The position numbers and the translations under genes are program-made. This document shows, one piece after another, positions 1 to 7,724 of a stretch of DNA of 21,088 bases (position 1 is its first letter; every line of letters starts with the position of its first letter). The notes under the pieces were generated by a model that was given only the letters and a program-made list of their open reading frames with translations, ran no database searches and had not been told where the DNA came from. Source of the stretch: a virus. The stretch spans positions 1 through 21,088 of IMG/VR virus record IMGVR_UViG_3300047163_000029; one strand, 5' to 3'.

Positions 1-194
1 GCCTCGGCCAAAGCCGCCGCCCCGGAGACCCCAACGCCACCGGTTGCGGCTACGACATCGGACGCCTCAACGATCGTCGCGACGCCACCATCATCACCAA
101 TGTAGGTGATCCACGGAAGGTCGCTGCCGACACTGTTTTCCGTGAACCAATTCAGGTCGCCAGTGTTGCCACTCTGAGCGCGTACAATCGCCAC
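1..194 (-). CDS. Hypothetical phage late protein, truncated by window edge
   Basis: This open frame begins at a GTG (194-192), two bases after the TGA of the upstream 371-aa gene, and continues without a stop to the window edge. It yields 64 visible residues starting MAIVRAQSGNTGDLNW, with further segments such as DLPWITYIGDDGG and an Ala/Gly-rich end. The tight spacing and shared strand make it the next gene of the late operon. No family is recognised. Its place downstream of the capsid genes suggests a structural or neck/tail component, which is inference only. The ATG at 196-194 is in another frame that closes after 14 codons, so GTG is the better start. Confidence 0.5.
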   Translation of the reverse strand, partial: MAIVRAQSGNTGDLNWFTENSVGSDLPWITYIGDDGGVATIVEASDVVAATGGVGVSGAAALAE

Positions 195-195
195 A

Positions 196-1311
196 TCACT
201 CGCTCACGGTCATCACGGTTCCGCTGTACGTAGCCGCCGAGGCCGCAGCCTTCGGCAGTTCCAGGAATGCGAGGCAAGCGTTGTCGTACACCTGCTGTAA
301 GTTGAACGCGCTTGCCACGCCGTCAATGTTCATGGCCATGTTGGCAACGAGGCACGGAAACACAGCGATGGGGTGGCCCACGCAAACGTCGATGGTGCCC
401 GAAGCTAGTGTAGCCGATAGCTGCCACTGAGTCAGGGCCTTGACACCTGTATCACCGGCCGCCAACGGCATGAACCAGTTGCCAAGCAGTAGGTCGATCT
501 GGTGCAGTGCGCATGCCGAGATCCCGGCAATGGACGGCATTGACTGCCCCGCTAAACCTGCCTGGTTTGTGTACTGGCACACGGTGTGGTTGTGCCCGGT
601 CGCTGCAAGCAACGTCGTCGGGATCGAAGGGAACGCGAAGTTGCCAGCGATTGAGTCAAGCGCCCCGGCCGTGGTGTTCTGGTACCGGCTGAACGTGCCG
701 GAAATTGCCTGCGTGGTCGACACCGCAATTGAAATGGCCGCCGAGAATAGACGGTCGTACAGCAGGAGCGAATTGTTGACGCTCGCCAGCACAACGGCAT
801 TGACGAAGTGCCCGGTATTGGCGTTCGCCACGGCGTTGATGTAGCCGAGGTTGCCGGTCGTGCTGTTGGTAGGGGACGTGCCGGTAGGCACCGCCGCCCC
901 AGCGGCTCCAGCGGCAGGCAGTCCGGCGCAAGTCCACAAGTCCATCGCGCCACCGATTGCGGTAGGCGCAGTCCCGGTCTTGTTGAAAAGCATCGTGACA
1001 GACTTGCCGCCGGTCTTGGCAGCGATCAACGCGGAAAGCCCGGAGAACGCACCAATCTGGCGGTAGTACCGACGCAAGAAGCGTTGCCGCGACACGTCGC
1101 GAACGATCTCCCGTGCCCGCTCCATCGGTGTGACGTGCGCGGGTCCACGGTACTCGCCGCAGAAGTCCCCTCCACCCGTTACGAACACGGCACCGGGCAC
1201 GCCCGCCACAGCAACGGGCGGCCCTTGCCAACGGCCGAAGTTATGGGAGAGTTCGGCTACCTTGTCGGCGCCGAGCCAACGCTCAAGTCGCTGGCTGTGT
1301 GGGCTACTCAC
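196..1311 (-). CDS. Probable phage structural protein, 371 aa, family not identified
   Basis: Long minus-strand frame in line with the capsid operon. It follows the 158-aa gene without a gap (stop at 1312, start at 1311). The N-terminal ~110 residues are charged and basic (RAREIVRDVSRQRFLRRYY near residue 65). The remainder is rich in Ala, Gly, Thr, Ser and Asn with scattered Cys, the composition of beta-rich virion proteins. There are no membrane helices or enzymatic motifs. Segments such as GHNHTVCQYTNQAG and WFMPLAAGDTGVKAL look like those of unassigned virion proteins I recall from other tailed phages, but I cannot name the family. A minor capsid, decoration or neck/fibre role is inferred from position. 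A plus-strand frame (808-1908) covering part of it is an antisense shadow. Confidence 0.8.
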   Translation of the reverse strand: MSSPHSQRLERWLGADKVAELSHNFGRWQGPPVAVAGVPGAVFVTGGGDFCGEYRGPAHVTPMERAREIVRDVSRQRFLRRYYRQIGAFSGLSALIAAKTGGKSVTMLFNKTGTAPTAIGGAMDLWTCAGLPAAGAAGAAVPTGTSPTNSTTGNLGYINAVANANTGHFVNAVVLASVNNSLLLYDRLFSAAISIAVSTTQAISGTFSRYQNTTAGALDSIAGNFAFPSIPTTLLAATGHNHTVCQYTNQAGLAGQSMPSIAGISACALHQIDLLLGNWFMPLAAGDTGVKALTQWQLSATLASGTIDVCVGHPIAVFPCLVANMAMNIDGVASAFNLQQVYDNACLAFLELPKAAASAATYSGTVMTVSE

Positions 1312-1788
1312 TTACGCGCCGTTCGCGGTGATCGTGAAGCTGCTGAGCGAAATGTTCTCGCCAAGGGTCCAAGAGGTACCACCGGCGAAGTTGAGATCCC
1401 CGCCCGAGACCGCCACGGTGCCCTGCGCCACCACGGTCGTACCGCCCGAGGTAGTGGCGATGCGCCAATAGCCCGCCGTGCCGGCCGCTACCGTGGCGGT
1501 GGTTGTGATGGCGTTCATGGTCAACACGCCGGCCGACACGGTGCCGATAGTGCTCGACATCGGCATCGACACGAGCAGAGTACCGCTCGCGGCAGTGGCA
1601 CAGTGCGCAGGCACCGAGCCGGAATAGATCAGCAGGTATGCCGTGGCGCCAGCATTCGTGACGATGCCCGTCATGTTGCTGTTCTGCTGCGTGACGCTGT
1701 ACTGAATCGTTGCGAACGACTCGCTGATCGGCAGCACGGACAGCAGCACTGCTGCGAGCAGCGCGCGGAAGAACTTTCGACTGAACAT
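1312..1788 (-). CDS. Phage structural-type protein with N-terminal signal peptide, 158 aa
   Basis: The ATG at 1788 is preceded by an AGAGGG ribosome-binding site. Residues 1-26 read as a Sec signal peptide: a basic n-region (MFSRKFFRA), a hydrophobic core (LLAAVLLSVLPI), then SESFA as a plausible cleavage site before TIQYSV. The mature part is Gly/Thr/Ser-rich and beta-like, with YLLIYSGSVPAHC, GTAGYWRI, SGGDLNF and SFTITANG. From memory this matches a conserved phage protein family that normally begins directly at a (M)T-x-QYS-type sequence and has no leader. No alternative start lies at the mature N-terminus, so the leader is part of this gene. It sits between capsid-proximal genes and the 371-aa gene. 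A virion component is likely, but the export signal is unexpected. Confidence 0.75.
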   Translation of the reverse strand: MFSRKFFRALLAAVLLSVLPISESFATIQYSVTQQNSNMTGIVTNAGATAYLLIYSGSVPAHCATAASGTLLVSMPMSSTIGTVSAGVLTMNAITTTATVAAGTAGYWRIATTSGGTTVVAQGTVAVSGGDLNFAGGTSWTLGENISLSSFTITANGA

Positions 1789-1811
1789 GGTGAAACCCTC
1801 TCTCGATCAAA

Positions 1812-2012
1812 TCAACGTCGAAGCAAAGGCATTGCAAGTGGTGATGCGGTGGTACCACCGGCCGTGGACACTGGACACACCCGTGCCGGCGTCGCCCCTG
1901 GTCGATAGGCGATGCCGTCCTGTATGAGCGTGAAGCGCGGCGGTGTCGACGCCGGCATGCTGGCTCGTAGAAGCGCGTCGGACCTGACCCGTGAGACGCC
2001 CCTACGTGCCAT
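1812..2012 (-). CDS. Small hypothetical protein, 66 aa
   Basis: The ATG (2012-2010) shares one base with the TGA of the upstream 78-aa gene (TGATG), the coupling style used repeatedly in this operon. The frame encodes 66 residues and ends 23 bases before the signal-peptide gene. The protein is basic and rich in Arg, Pro, Ala and Ser, with no recognisable motif or membrane segment. That composition could also arise from an unused frame in GC-rich DNA. If it is not coding, the 1789-2011 interval would be the only sizeable gap in the late operon, which favours a gene. Function unknown. Confidence 0.4.
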   Translation of the reverse strand: MARRGVSRVRSDALLRASMPASTPPRFTLIQDGIAYRPGATPARVCPVSTAGGTTASPLAMPLLRR

Positions 2013-2248
2013 CAATGCGCCCCGTTAAGGCGGAGCACGTCTCGGGCGGAAGTGTCGATGCCGCCCGCCTGCCGTCGCGCCCAAATCTCAATCAGCTCCG
2101 CCATGACCGGAAGATACCCGGCATGAACGGAGCTGATCCTCACCTCGCCAACACACTCGCGTGTGCCGGCGACCTCAAAGATCAACTGCTTGCTGCCATC
2201 CACGACGCTGACGACGCGGCAGTTGATCTTCTTGACTTCCTCGGACAT
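2012..2248 (-). CDS. Conserved-type hypothetical phage protein, 78 aa
   Basis: The ATG start is three bases past the TAG of the 147-aa gene. The product begins MSEEVKKINCRVVSVV and has alternating hydrophobic/polar stretches (KQLIFEVAG, CVGEVRISSV) that suggest a small beta-rich domain, followed by a helix (VMAELIEIWARRQ). There is no signal or membrane segment. It lies two genes after the major capsid gene, where tailed phages carry head-completion and neck proteins. That role is possible here but not shown by any motif. Confidence 0.65.
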   Translation of the reverse strand: MSEEVKKINCRVVSVVDGSKQLIFEVAGTRECVGEVRISSVHAGYLPVMAELIEIWARRQAGGIDTSARDVLRLNGAH

Positions 2249-2251
2249 GGG

Positions 2252-2695
2252 CTACTTCGAGGACTTGCCGGCGACCACCTGAAGCGTTTCCTCCGGCTTC
2301 AGGCCACTTTTCTCAGCAGCCTTCTTGGCCGCTACCGCGATGTCGTCGTTGTTCAACGGCGCCGAGCCACCCTTGCGTGTGCCATCGGCGCCAGTCTCGC
2401 CGTCGTCCTTTTCCATCTTCTGCGCAGCCTTCTCCGGGTCAACCGGCTTGTCGACGATCCGCACGAACCCGCGCTTCTGATGGTCCTGGAACAACTTGTG
2501 GTTCGCCAGGAACGCGGCGTCCTCGTCCGACACCTCGGTGGTCACCCCAGCCACCGCCCGCGACGCTCCAAGCGCCACCACGCCCGCGCCGCCCTTCACG
2601 ACGACGGCACGATTGATGGTGCTGACACCCGGCTGCGTGATGAAGTCCGCATACCGGTTGTCAGCGCTGAGGGTCGAGATCACATGCTTGGTCAT
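2252..2695 (-). CDS. Phage head-region hypothetical protein with charged C-terminal half, 147 aa
   Basis: The frame extends two codons further to a TTG at 2701, but the ATG at 2695 has AGGGGA eight bases upstream and is chosen. Residues 1-80 form a compact part (TKHVISTLSADNRYADF, then AVVVKGGAGVVALG). From about residue 85 the chain turns Lys/Glu/Asp-rich (DKPVDPEKAAQKMEKDDGE), low-complexity and probably disordered. Proteins of this form follow DUF2184 capsid genes in related phages as I recall, but no function is established. It is the first gene after the major capsid gene (37-bp gap), which suggests a virion or head-completion role. Confidence 0.7.
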   Translation of the reverse strand: MTKHVISTLSADNRYADFITQPGVSTINRAVVVKGGAGVVALGASRAVAGVTTEVSDEDAAFLANHKLFQDHQKRGFVRIVDKPVDPEKAAQKMEKDDGETGADGTRKGGSAPLNNDDIAVAAKKAAEKSGLKPEETLQVVAGKSSK

Positions 2696-2732
2696 ACGCA
2701 AATCCCCTTGTTGGTTTAGGTACGATCCGGGC

Positions 2733-3893
2733 TCAGATCCCGGACCAGCGAGTCACCGCATACGGACGCTTCAGGAACACGCCGGCCGTGGCATTGGTGA
2801 AGTCCTCCAGGTACGCCTTCGCCCGCTGCTCGACACCGAGTGCCATGAACTTTGTCGGCACGATCTGCGCAAAGGTACGCTTGTCGTCCGTGCCACCGTC
2901 CTCTACCGAGTCCGCGAACAGGTAGAACACGTTGGCGCCGCCGTTGGCCGCACCGAACTGCGGCGAGCTGACGATGCGGCACTTCGGATAGGTCTGGTTG
3001 ATCCAGCCCTTCACCGACAGCGTGCCCAGCTCGTTGAGCTTGGAGAGCTGCTGTGCCACCTGCATCGGAATGCCCAGCGTGGTCGGCACCGAGAACGGGT
3101 CGATCACGTCTTGCGACTGCGTCTGGAGCTGGTTCATTGCAGTGATGATATCCTGCGTGATCTCCAGGAACGTCTTGACGGACCACGTGTATCCAGCCGC
3201 GCCGGCAGCGACGTTCGTGTACGCGAGCAGCGACGTGTCGTTGAGCAGGCCGTAGGTATTGTTGCTCCCCGAATTGAACCCGTAGAAGCCCACGAGATTG
3301 CGGTAAATCTCGAGGTTCAGCACCGCCGCGGCACGCTTCTCGGCATCCGAGTTGACATTCGCAGCCGCCGCGCGGGCAGCTTCCAGTCGGCCGACCAGCA
3401 CCCCAGCCTCGAAGCGCACAACCGTGCGGTTCAGCCAGTTCACGTTCCAGTCGGACAGCGGAATGTTGGCCGCGTCGCGGTAGACATCGACGTAGCCCAT
3501 CGGCTCCACGATACCCTGCACGACCCATTCATCGCGCCAATTGCCAATGGTCTCGATGCCCACCAGCTCATCGATCTTGCGCGCTGCGGTCAGCACCTTG
3601 ATGAAGCCCGGCAGCCAGTTCTGAAGGAACTGAATCGGGGCAACGATGCTCGCCGTGCTGATGCCGACCGGGGCCGCGACGTTCGAGCCGAACGCCTGCG
3701 GCGTCCACGCATCCATCGCAGCGCCATCCATCGCCATGTGCTTCGCGACCGACACGAGGTAGGACGGGTCAAAGCCAATGCCAATCCGCTCCAACTGCCG
3801 CACGGCAGCCAGGTCGGGGAGGTCCTTGGCGGTGAGCGCCAACGGCTTGACCTGATGAGGTGCGAGCCGCGAGTGGGAAACGGACTGTTCCAT
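2733..3893 (-). CDS. Major capsid protein (DUF2184 family)
   Basis: This 386-aa protein forms the icosahedral shell. The frame opens at a TTG (3908), but the ATG at 3893 has GGAGA nine bases upstream and gives MEQSVSHSRLAPHQV. Diagnostic stretches of the DUF2184 / phage Major_capside family include WLPGFIKVLTAARKIDELVG, GNWRDEWVVQGIVEPMG, an N-terminal LERIGIGFDPSYL, and the C-terminal part with FMALGVEQRAKAYLEDF and a final VFLKRPYAVTRWSGI. Such families usually adopt the HK97 fold. Length is normal for the family. It lies immediately after the cement gene and follows the scaffold/protease gene, the usual order. No frame disruption is visible. Confidence 0.92.
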   Translation of the reverse strand: MEQSVSHSRLAPHQVKPLALTAKDLPDLAAVRQLERIGIGFDPSYLVSVAKHMAMDGAAMDAWTPQAFGSNVAAPVGISTASIVAPIQFLQNWLPGFIKVLTAARKIDELVGIETIGNWRDEWVVQGIVEPMGYVDVYRDAANIPLSDWNVNWLNRTVVRFEAGVLVGRLEAARAAAANVNSDAEKRAAAVLNLEIYRNLVGFYGFNSGSNNTYGLLNDTSLLAYTNVAAGAAGYTWSVKTFLEITQDIITAMNQLQTQSQDVIDPFSVPTTLGIPMQVAQQLSKLNELGTLSVKGWINQTYPKCRIVSSPQFGAANGGANVFYLFADSVEDGGTDDKRTFAQIVPTKFMALGVEQRAKAYLEDFTNATAGVFLKRPYAVTRWSGI

Positions 3894-3932
3894 CGTAGTG
3901 ATCTCCAAAAAATGTGTTGTAGGGGCCAGCGG

Positions 3933-4433
3933 CTAGTTAGTCAGCCGTGCGATGCCGAGGGAGCCGGCCGCACCACCGAAGCGCGCCATGATGCCGTTCG
4001 GAAGCTGCACGTTACCGCCGGACGGCGCACCGCTCGGGGAGTACGACGAAACGACGCCGGTCGTGGTGTTGTACTGAAGGTAATCACCCTCATTCCACGC
4101 GTTGGGGTTCAGGATCACGCATGAGCCAAACGTCAACAGCGCGGCCTGTTCATTGGCCGCGAGGCTGAGGTTCGGGTTGAGCGGGTTGGCGGCGGACGAA
4201 CCGAACAGCGGCTCGACCTTCGGGTTGACCGCGATGCCGCCCATGATGACGGAGCCGGCGGTGATCGTGCCACCGAGGCTGGCCAGCCCCGTGCCGTTTG
4301 CTATGGTGAAGAACTGAGAGATGGCGCCGGCCGTGGCCAGCGTCACGGGCGTGATACGGCTCGGTTCGTCGTCGATGACGTCCCCCGGAACACCGAGGTT
4401 CAGGAGAACATTGACAGTCTGCTGAAAAGGCAT
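3933..4433 (-). CDS. Structural cement (decoration) protein, Gp24-like
   Basis: This 166-aa protein starts at an ATG behind a strong GGAGG site. Its opening, MPFQQTVNVLLNLGVPGD, matches the start of phage structural cement proteins (MxFQxTVNxxxxxGVxGD), which bind the capsid surface and stabilise the shell. The remainder is Gly/Ala/Thr-rich with GSVIMGGIAVNPK and YLQYNTTTGVVSSY, typical of this beta-rich family. It lies between the DUF2213 scaffold/protease gene and the major capsid gene, exactly where cement genes of this phage type occur. Assignment is from sequence pattern and synteny. Confidence 0.75.
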   Translation of the reverse strand: MPFQQTVNVLLNLGVPGDVIDDEPSRITPVTLATAGAISQFFTIANGTGLASLGGTITAGSVIMGGIAVNPKVEPLFGSSAANPLNPNLSLAANEQAALLTFGSCVILNPNAWNEGDYLQYNTTTGVVSSYSPSGAPSGGNVQLPNGIMARFGGAAGSLGIARLTN

Positions 4434-4478
4434 GTGTATTTCCTCCGCAGTAAGGCGGCTTGAATGGTGAGATACCGC

Positions 4479-6473
4479 TTAGGCGGCGAGGTACTTGTCG
4501 ATGAACGTGTCGCCGGTCGACACACGAGCGTCGTGCGCGGCACCGCGCGGAGCTGCGAGCGTCGCGGCCACTTGTGCACGCCCGTTGAGCAGGTAGTCCA
4601 GGGCCACGGTCGGGGCGTCGCACGCCGGGGCGTCGAGCTTCTTCAGCCCGTATGCCGCCATTTCCGACAGCGTCATCTCCGCGTGATCGAACGCACCGAC
4701 GACCGGAGACAGACGCGCGTACAGCGCATTTTTCGCCGCTTCCTCGCGGCGTAGCGTCGGCCCGATCTCGGCAACCTTCGCGGCCACCTGCTTGTCAACG
4801 AGGGCCGCGACTTCGGCCGCGTCCATACCCTTCTTCATCGGCTCCTCCTTTTCGGCATCGCGGGCGGCCTTCGCATCGGCGGCGGCCTTCGCATCGGCGG
4901 CGGCCTTCGCATCGCGCGCACCCTTGCGCGCATCGCGGGCACCGGCACGACGATCACGAGCACGGCGGCGATCCTTCGCTTCCTTGCTCTCGTCGTCCTT
5001 CTCCTTCTCCTCCTCGTAGGCGTCGCGCGCGGCTTCGGCCGCATCCTTCGCCATCTCCTCGGACTCAGAACTCATCGAGTCGGCAGTCGGTATGTCCTTG
5101 TCCTTGTTCTTGGACGGGGACTCTTTGCCCTCGGGGTCTTTGATTTCCGGCATGACAGTTACCTCATCAGTTGATTGGTCGTGACCAGACTTGCCCTTTT
5201 CGGCGGCAACTTTTCCGGCCACTTTGGTGGCGTACTCCTTGGAGTAACCCTTGCGTTCGAGTTCTCCAACCAGGGAATTGAACGAATCGGTTACGAACTT
5301 CTGCGTGTCGGCGTCCATGCAATCCGCTTCAGCGGCGTGGACTCGACCACACGTAATGCAGGCAGGCATGGCCTTTTCCTTCAAGTCGAGGGCAAATGTA
5401 AAGCATTCCGCCGCATCAAGTACCCGTACACGGTCACCCATTCGGCCTGCGCGCACGGACGAGAGGTGATTGCCGCGCAGATTCTTTTGCACGTACTGGT
5501 ACGCCTGACCGTTGTACACACCCTCAGACGGCACGAAGTCGCAACGGTAACCGCAAGACAGTTCGCGTTTGCCGCTAGAAATCTTCCGCGCCAGCTCCTG
5601 GGAAAACACCTTGATGTTTCCATAGAGCACGCCGTCCTTGTAGTAAGTCTGCTCACCGATAACGCCGTGCACGCCTTTCTGTTCGGCGGGCACCAGCATC
5701 TGCGTGTCGTCACCCAACAGTGCACTCGGGTGGTCATCGGTCCACGGCATGAGCCGGAAAGACTTCACCGTCTCCGGGTCGGACAGCTCCGATTCGGGGC
5801 GCAACACGTTGACCATCTTGTGACGGTCGCCGCCTTGGCGCACGGAGGCTTCGGAGTACTGGTAGACGCCTACGGTGGACAGCGGGTTGTCGAGAACCTC
5901 GAACCAACCGTTGGTGTCGTACTCGCGCCGGTCAAGGGCATCGGTGTTCATCACCGTGAGCCCGGTGATGTCGCTCGATTCCGTGGCACGACTGAGCACC
6001 TTCTTCAGTGTGGCCGCCATGCCAGGGTGTAACGGTTGAGGCGGATCGTCCAAAGGTGCCCAGCGTGATTCGGTGTGCTCAGCGTTCAACGTCGGGATCA
6101 CTTCCGCACCGACGTTCTGGTGAAAGGTTATGAACCCATTGCCGTCATCGATCTGCGTGAGGTCGCCCTGAAGAAGCCCGGCAAGGCCCGTCTCCTCGGC
6201 AAATTCACGATGTGCGGCCTGCTCCGGTGTCTCACCCTTCTCAATCGAGCCGCCAGCGCAACACCACTCGCCCTGGTGGTCGCGCGCCGTGGGCGAGCGC
6301 TTCAGGAACAGAGCCTTGTTGCCGTGCGTGAGTAGGATGCCGGCGGCATGCGCCTCGTCGTACGCCTTGTGAAGCGCGGCCGCAACGGCCTGCTTCTGCG
6401 GGTGCCCAGCCTTCACCATCTCGTGAATGTTGTGGCTGATTGCCTCTTTTGACGAGCCCGACTCAAGCGGCAT
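4479..6473 (-). CDS. Nudix hydrolase fused to DUF2213 prohead protease/scaffold
   Basis: A 664-aa fusion in one uninterrupted frame. Residues 5-40 (SGSSKEAISHNIHEMVKAG) resemble the short DUF6496-type phage domain. Residues ~41-165 form a Nudix fold with a perfect Nudix box (G75, E81, R89-E90, E93-E94, G96), so pyrophosphohydrolase activity on a nucleotide-type substrate is plausible. Residues ~175-365 match DUF2213 (YDTNGWFEVLDNPLST, FRLMPWTDDHP, ELSCGYRCDFVP), a family found before capsid genes and thought to act in prohead maturation. Residues ~440-545 are a highly charged coiled region with a three-copy Ala/Lys/Asp repeat, scaffold-like. The end resembles a capsid-binding tail. The start ATG overlaps the stop of the 29-aa membrane gene (TGATG). 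An internal ATG at 5951 (M175) could give a scaffold without Nudix, but no good ribosome site precedes it. Confidence 0.85.
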   Translation of the reverse strand: MPLESGSSKEAISHNIHEMVKAGHPQKQAVAAALHKAYDEAHAAGILLTHGNKALFLKRSPTARDHQGEWCCAGGSIEKGETPEQAAHREFAEETGLAGLLQGDLTQIDDGNGFITFHQNVGAEVIPTLNAEHTESRWAPLDDPPQPLHPGMAATLKKVLSRATESSDITGLTVMNTDALDRREYDTNGWFEVLDNPLSTVGVYQYSEASVRQGGDRHKMVNVLRPESELSDPETVKSFRLMPWTDDHPSALLGDDTQMLVPAEQKGVHGVIGEQTYYKDGVLYGNIKVFSQELARKISSGKRELSCGYRCDFVPSEGVYNGQAYQYVQKNLRGNHLSSVRAGRMGDRVRVLDAAECFTFALDLKEKAMPACITCGRVHAAEADCMDADTQKFVTDSFNSLVGELERKGYSKEYATKVAGKVAAEKGKSGHDQSTDEVTVMPEIKDPEGKESPSKNKDKDIPTADSMSSESEEMAKDAAEAARDAYEEEKEKDDESKEAKDRRRARDRRAGARDARKGARDAKAAADAKAAADAKAARDAEKEEPMKKGMDAAEVAALVDKQVAAKVAEIGPTLRREEAAKNALYARLSPVVGAFDHAEMTLSEMAAYGLKKLDAPACDAPTVALDYLLNGRAQVAATLAAPRGAAHDARVSTGDTFIDKYLAA
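4864..4917. repeat. 18-bp tandem repeat, 3 copies, in scaffold gene
   Basis: Three adjacent copies of an 18-bp unit (gcggccttcgcatcggcg on the plus strand), the last diverging near its end. In the coding frame they encode repeated Ala/Lys/Asp hexapeptides in the charged helical region of the scaffold (residues ~519-537). The unit keeps frame, so copy-number change would lengthen or shorten a helix without breaking the gene. Confidence 0.85.
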
Positions 6474-6562
6474 CAGTCATCTCCGAATTGCGAAACCAAA
6501 AGCCAGATGAGTAGGGCCAGCACCAGCACCACATAGACGACACGTAGCCACCACGGAATCAT
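6473..6562 (-). CDS. 29-aa single-pass membrane microprotein (second of two)
   Basis: Ninety bases between two one-base start-stop overlaps: its ATG (6562-6560) shares a base with the ParB-like stop, and its TGA (6475-6473) shares a base with the Nudix-DUF2213 start. This TGATG coupling at both ends is the main evidence for a real gene. The product starts MIPWWLRVVYVVLVLALL and is almost entirely a hydrophobic helix of about 20 residues ending in a short acidic tail (QFGDD). It is predicted to insert in the inner membrane with one pass. Its role is unknown; holin-like, superinfection-exclusion or anchoring functions are guesses. Confidence 0.65.
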   Translation of the reverse strand: MIPWWLRVVYVVLVLALLIWLLVSQFGDD

Positions 6563-7398
6563 CAGCCCCACCGCTCGGACAGCATGCGACGAAACTCCTC
6601 GATGCCAGCACGCAAGTGCTTGACGTGCTCCGGGTCCGGCGTGTTGCGTGCCAACCAGCGAGCCTGCCGCGCGGAACTCCACACGACGTCGCTCGACCAG
6701 TCACGCGGCTGCTTACCCGAACCGATTGCCGCGCGCAACGCCACGCGCTTCATCGTCACGCGCCCGTTCACGTCGCGGGCCGCCTCAAGAATTCTCAGTT
6801 GCCGATCGCGCGGCAAGGTCGCCAGTTTGAACGCCGCTGAGGGCGAAAGGCGCTCACTCCTCGGACGGCTCGGGTCCAGTAGTGCCTGGATCTTCGGATG
6901 CAGGTTCTGCAACGAAAGGTAGTTGTCTACCCAATTGGGCCACTTACCCAGGGCACGCGCGAGGTCTATGCGACGCATGCCGCCTTTGGTGTGCTGCATG
7001 TGCAGCGCGTCGCTGATCTCCATCGGCGTGTGGTCGGACCGGTTGAAGTTCGCGACCAATGACGCGAGGTGCTTCTCGACCTTGGTACCGAACGGCACGG
7101 AGCGCACGGCGGCCCACAAGGTCTTGATGCCGGCGACCTGCGCACTACGTAACCGCGACTCGCCGTTGATCAGTTCGTAGTCGTGCTCCGGGTCGTCCGT
7201 CACCGGCTCCACGGTCACCGGGTCTTGCTGTCCCATGACCTTCATGCTCTCGGCACGCGAGGCGATCTCCTCCGGGTCGAAGTACTTGCGGGGCTGGTCA
7301 GCGAACGCACGGATGCGCTCGATCGGAATCTTCCGCACGGCGTACGTAATGACTAGCGGATCGGCTGGCACGGCTTGCAGCTTCCGCACGTTGTTCAT
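6562..7398 (-). CDS. ParB/Srx-domain DNA-binding-like protein, 278 aa
   Basis: Residues ~20-120 form a ParB N-terminal-type domain: IPIERIRAFADQPRKYF, then EIASRAESMKVMGQQDPVTVEP, then the signature ELINGESRLRSAQVAGI (residues 76-92), which corresponds to the nucleotide-binding GExRxRA box of ParB-like proteins. Residues ~125-165 look like the following helix-turn-helix (EISDALHM, DLARALGKWPNWVDNYL). No ParA partner is visible, so plasmid-style partition is unlikely from this window. ParB-fold proteins can be CTPases, nucleases or regulators, and which applies here is not shown. It starts two bases after the DUF6527-like stop and is translationally coupled to the next membrane microgene. Its location inside the head cassette is unusual. 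Confidence 0.85.
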   Translation of the reverse strand: MNNVRKLQAVPADPLVITYAVRKIPIERIRAFADQPRKYFDPEEIASRAESMKVMGQQDPVTVEPVTDDPEHDYELINGESRLRSAQVAGIKTLWAAVRSVPFGTKVEKHLASLVANFNRSDHTPMEISDALHMQHTKGGMRRIDLARALGKWPNWVDNYLSLQNLHPKIQALLDPSRPRSERLSPSAAFKLATLPRDRQLRILEAARDVNGRVTMKRVALRAAIGSGKQPRDWSSDVVWSSARQARWLARNTPDPEHVKHLRAGIEEFRRMLSERWG

Positions 7399-7400
7399 GC

Positions 7401-7724
7401 CTATGGCGCCTTGTACACATTGGGCGCCGTCGGCGCACCATCACCCGCATTCGTCCAGGCGCCCTGCGTAAGACGGCAGTGCCACCCGCATGGCGTCACC
7501 TGTCGCAAGGACGGCTGCAACGTAGGGCGTTCAGTATCACCGTCCCAAAGCCAACAGTGCCAGCCATGCTTCTGCTTCTCATCCTGAGTGAGAGCCAACG
7601 GGATCGTGCTGCAATGCCCGCTGTGCACGTCGCACCCGCACGGGCACATAAAGTGCAGATATGCACCCGCGACGTCGTGCACGCGCACCTCGAAGTAGCC
7701 GGGCTGCGAACTGGCAAGTCTCAT
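7401..7724 (-). CDS. DUF6527-like zinc-binding protein, 107 aa
   Basis: The open frame extends to 7805, but the ATG at 7724 overlaps the upstream stop (ATGA) and gives a sensible 107-aa protein. It has a Cys/His-rich core: FMCPCGCDVHSGHC (residues 25-38), a Trp-rich WHCWLWDGD, PTLQPSL (residues 67-73) and CGWHC (79-83). This order (CPCGC, Trp, PTLxPS, CGxH) is that of the DUF6527 family, small probable zinc proteins. Some bacterial members occur beside ThiF/E2-type ubiquitin-like genes; none are seen here. Function in phages is unknown. It sits between two very small membrane-protein genes and the ParB-like gene. Confidence 0.6.
   Translation of the reverse strand: MRLASSQPGYFEVRVHDVAGAYLHFMCPCGCDVHSGHCSTIPLALTQDEKQKHGWHCWLWDGDTERPTLQPSLRQVTPCGWHCRLTQGAWTNAGDGAPTAPNVYKAP

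Noticed and set aside
808-1908. 366-aa plus-strand frame
   Set aside because: It lies antisense to the 371-aa and signal-peptide genes, has an Arg/His/Gly-rich chance composition and no motif. Both minus-strand genes have good starts and fit the operon.
2496-4124. 542-aa plus-strand frame
   Set aside because: Antisense to the major capsid and neighbouring genes. Arg/His/Val/Asp-rich composition is that of the complement of GC-rich coding DNA.
5175-6032. 285-aa plus-strand frame
   Set aside because: Antisense to the Nudix-DUF2213 gene, whose domains are clear. No motif is seen in the plus-strand product.
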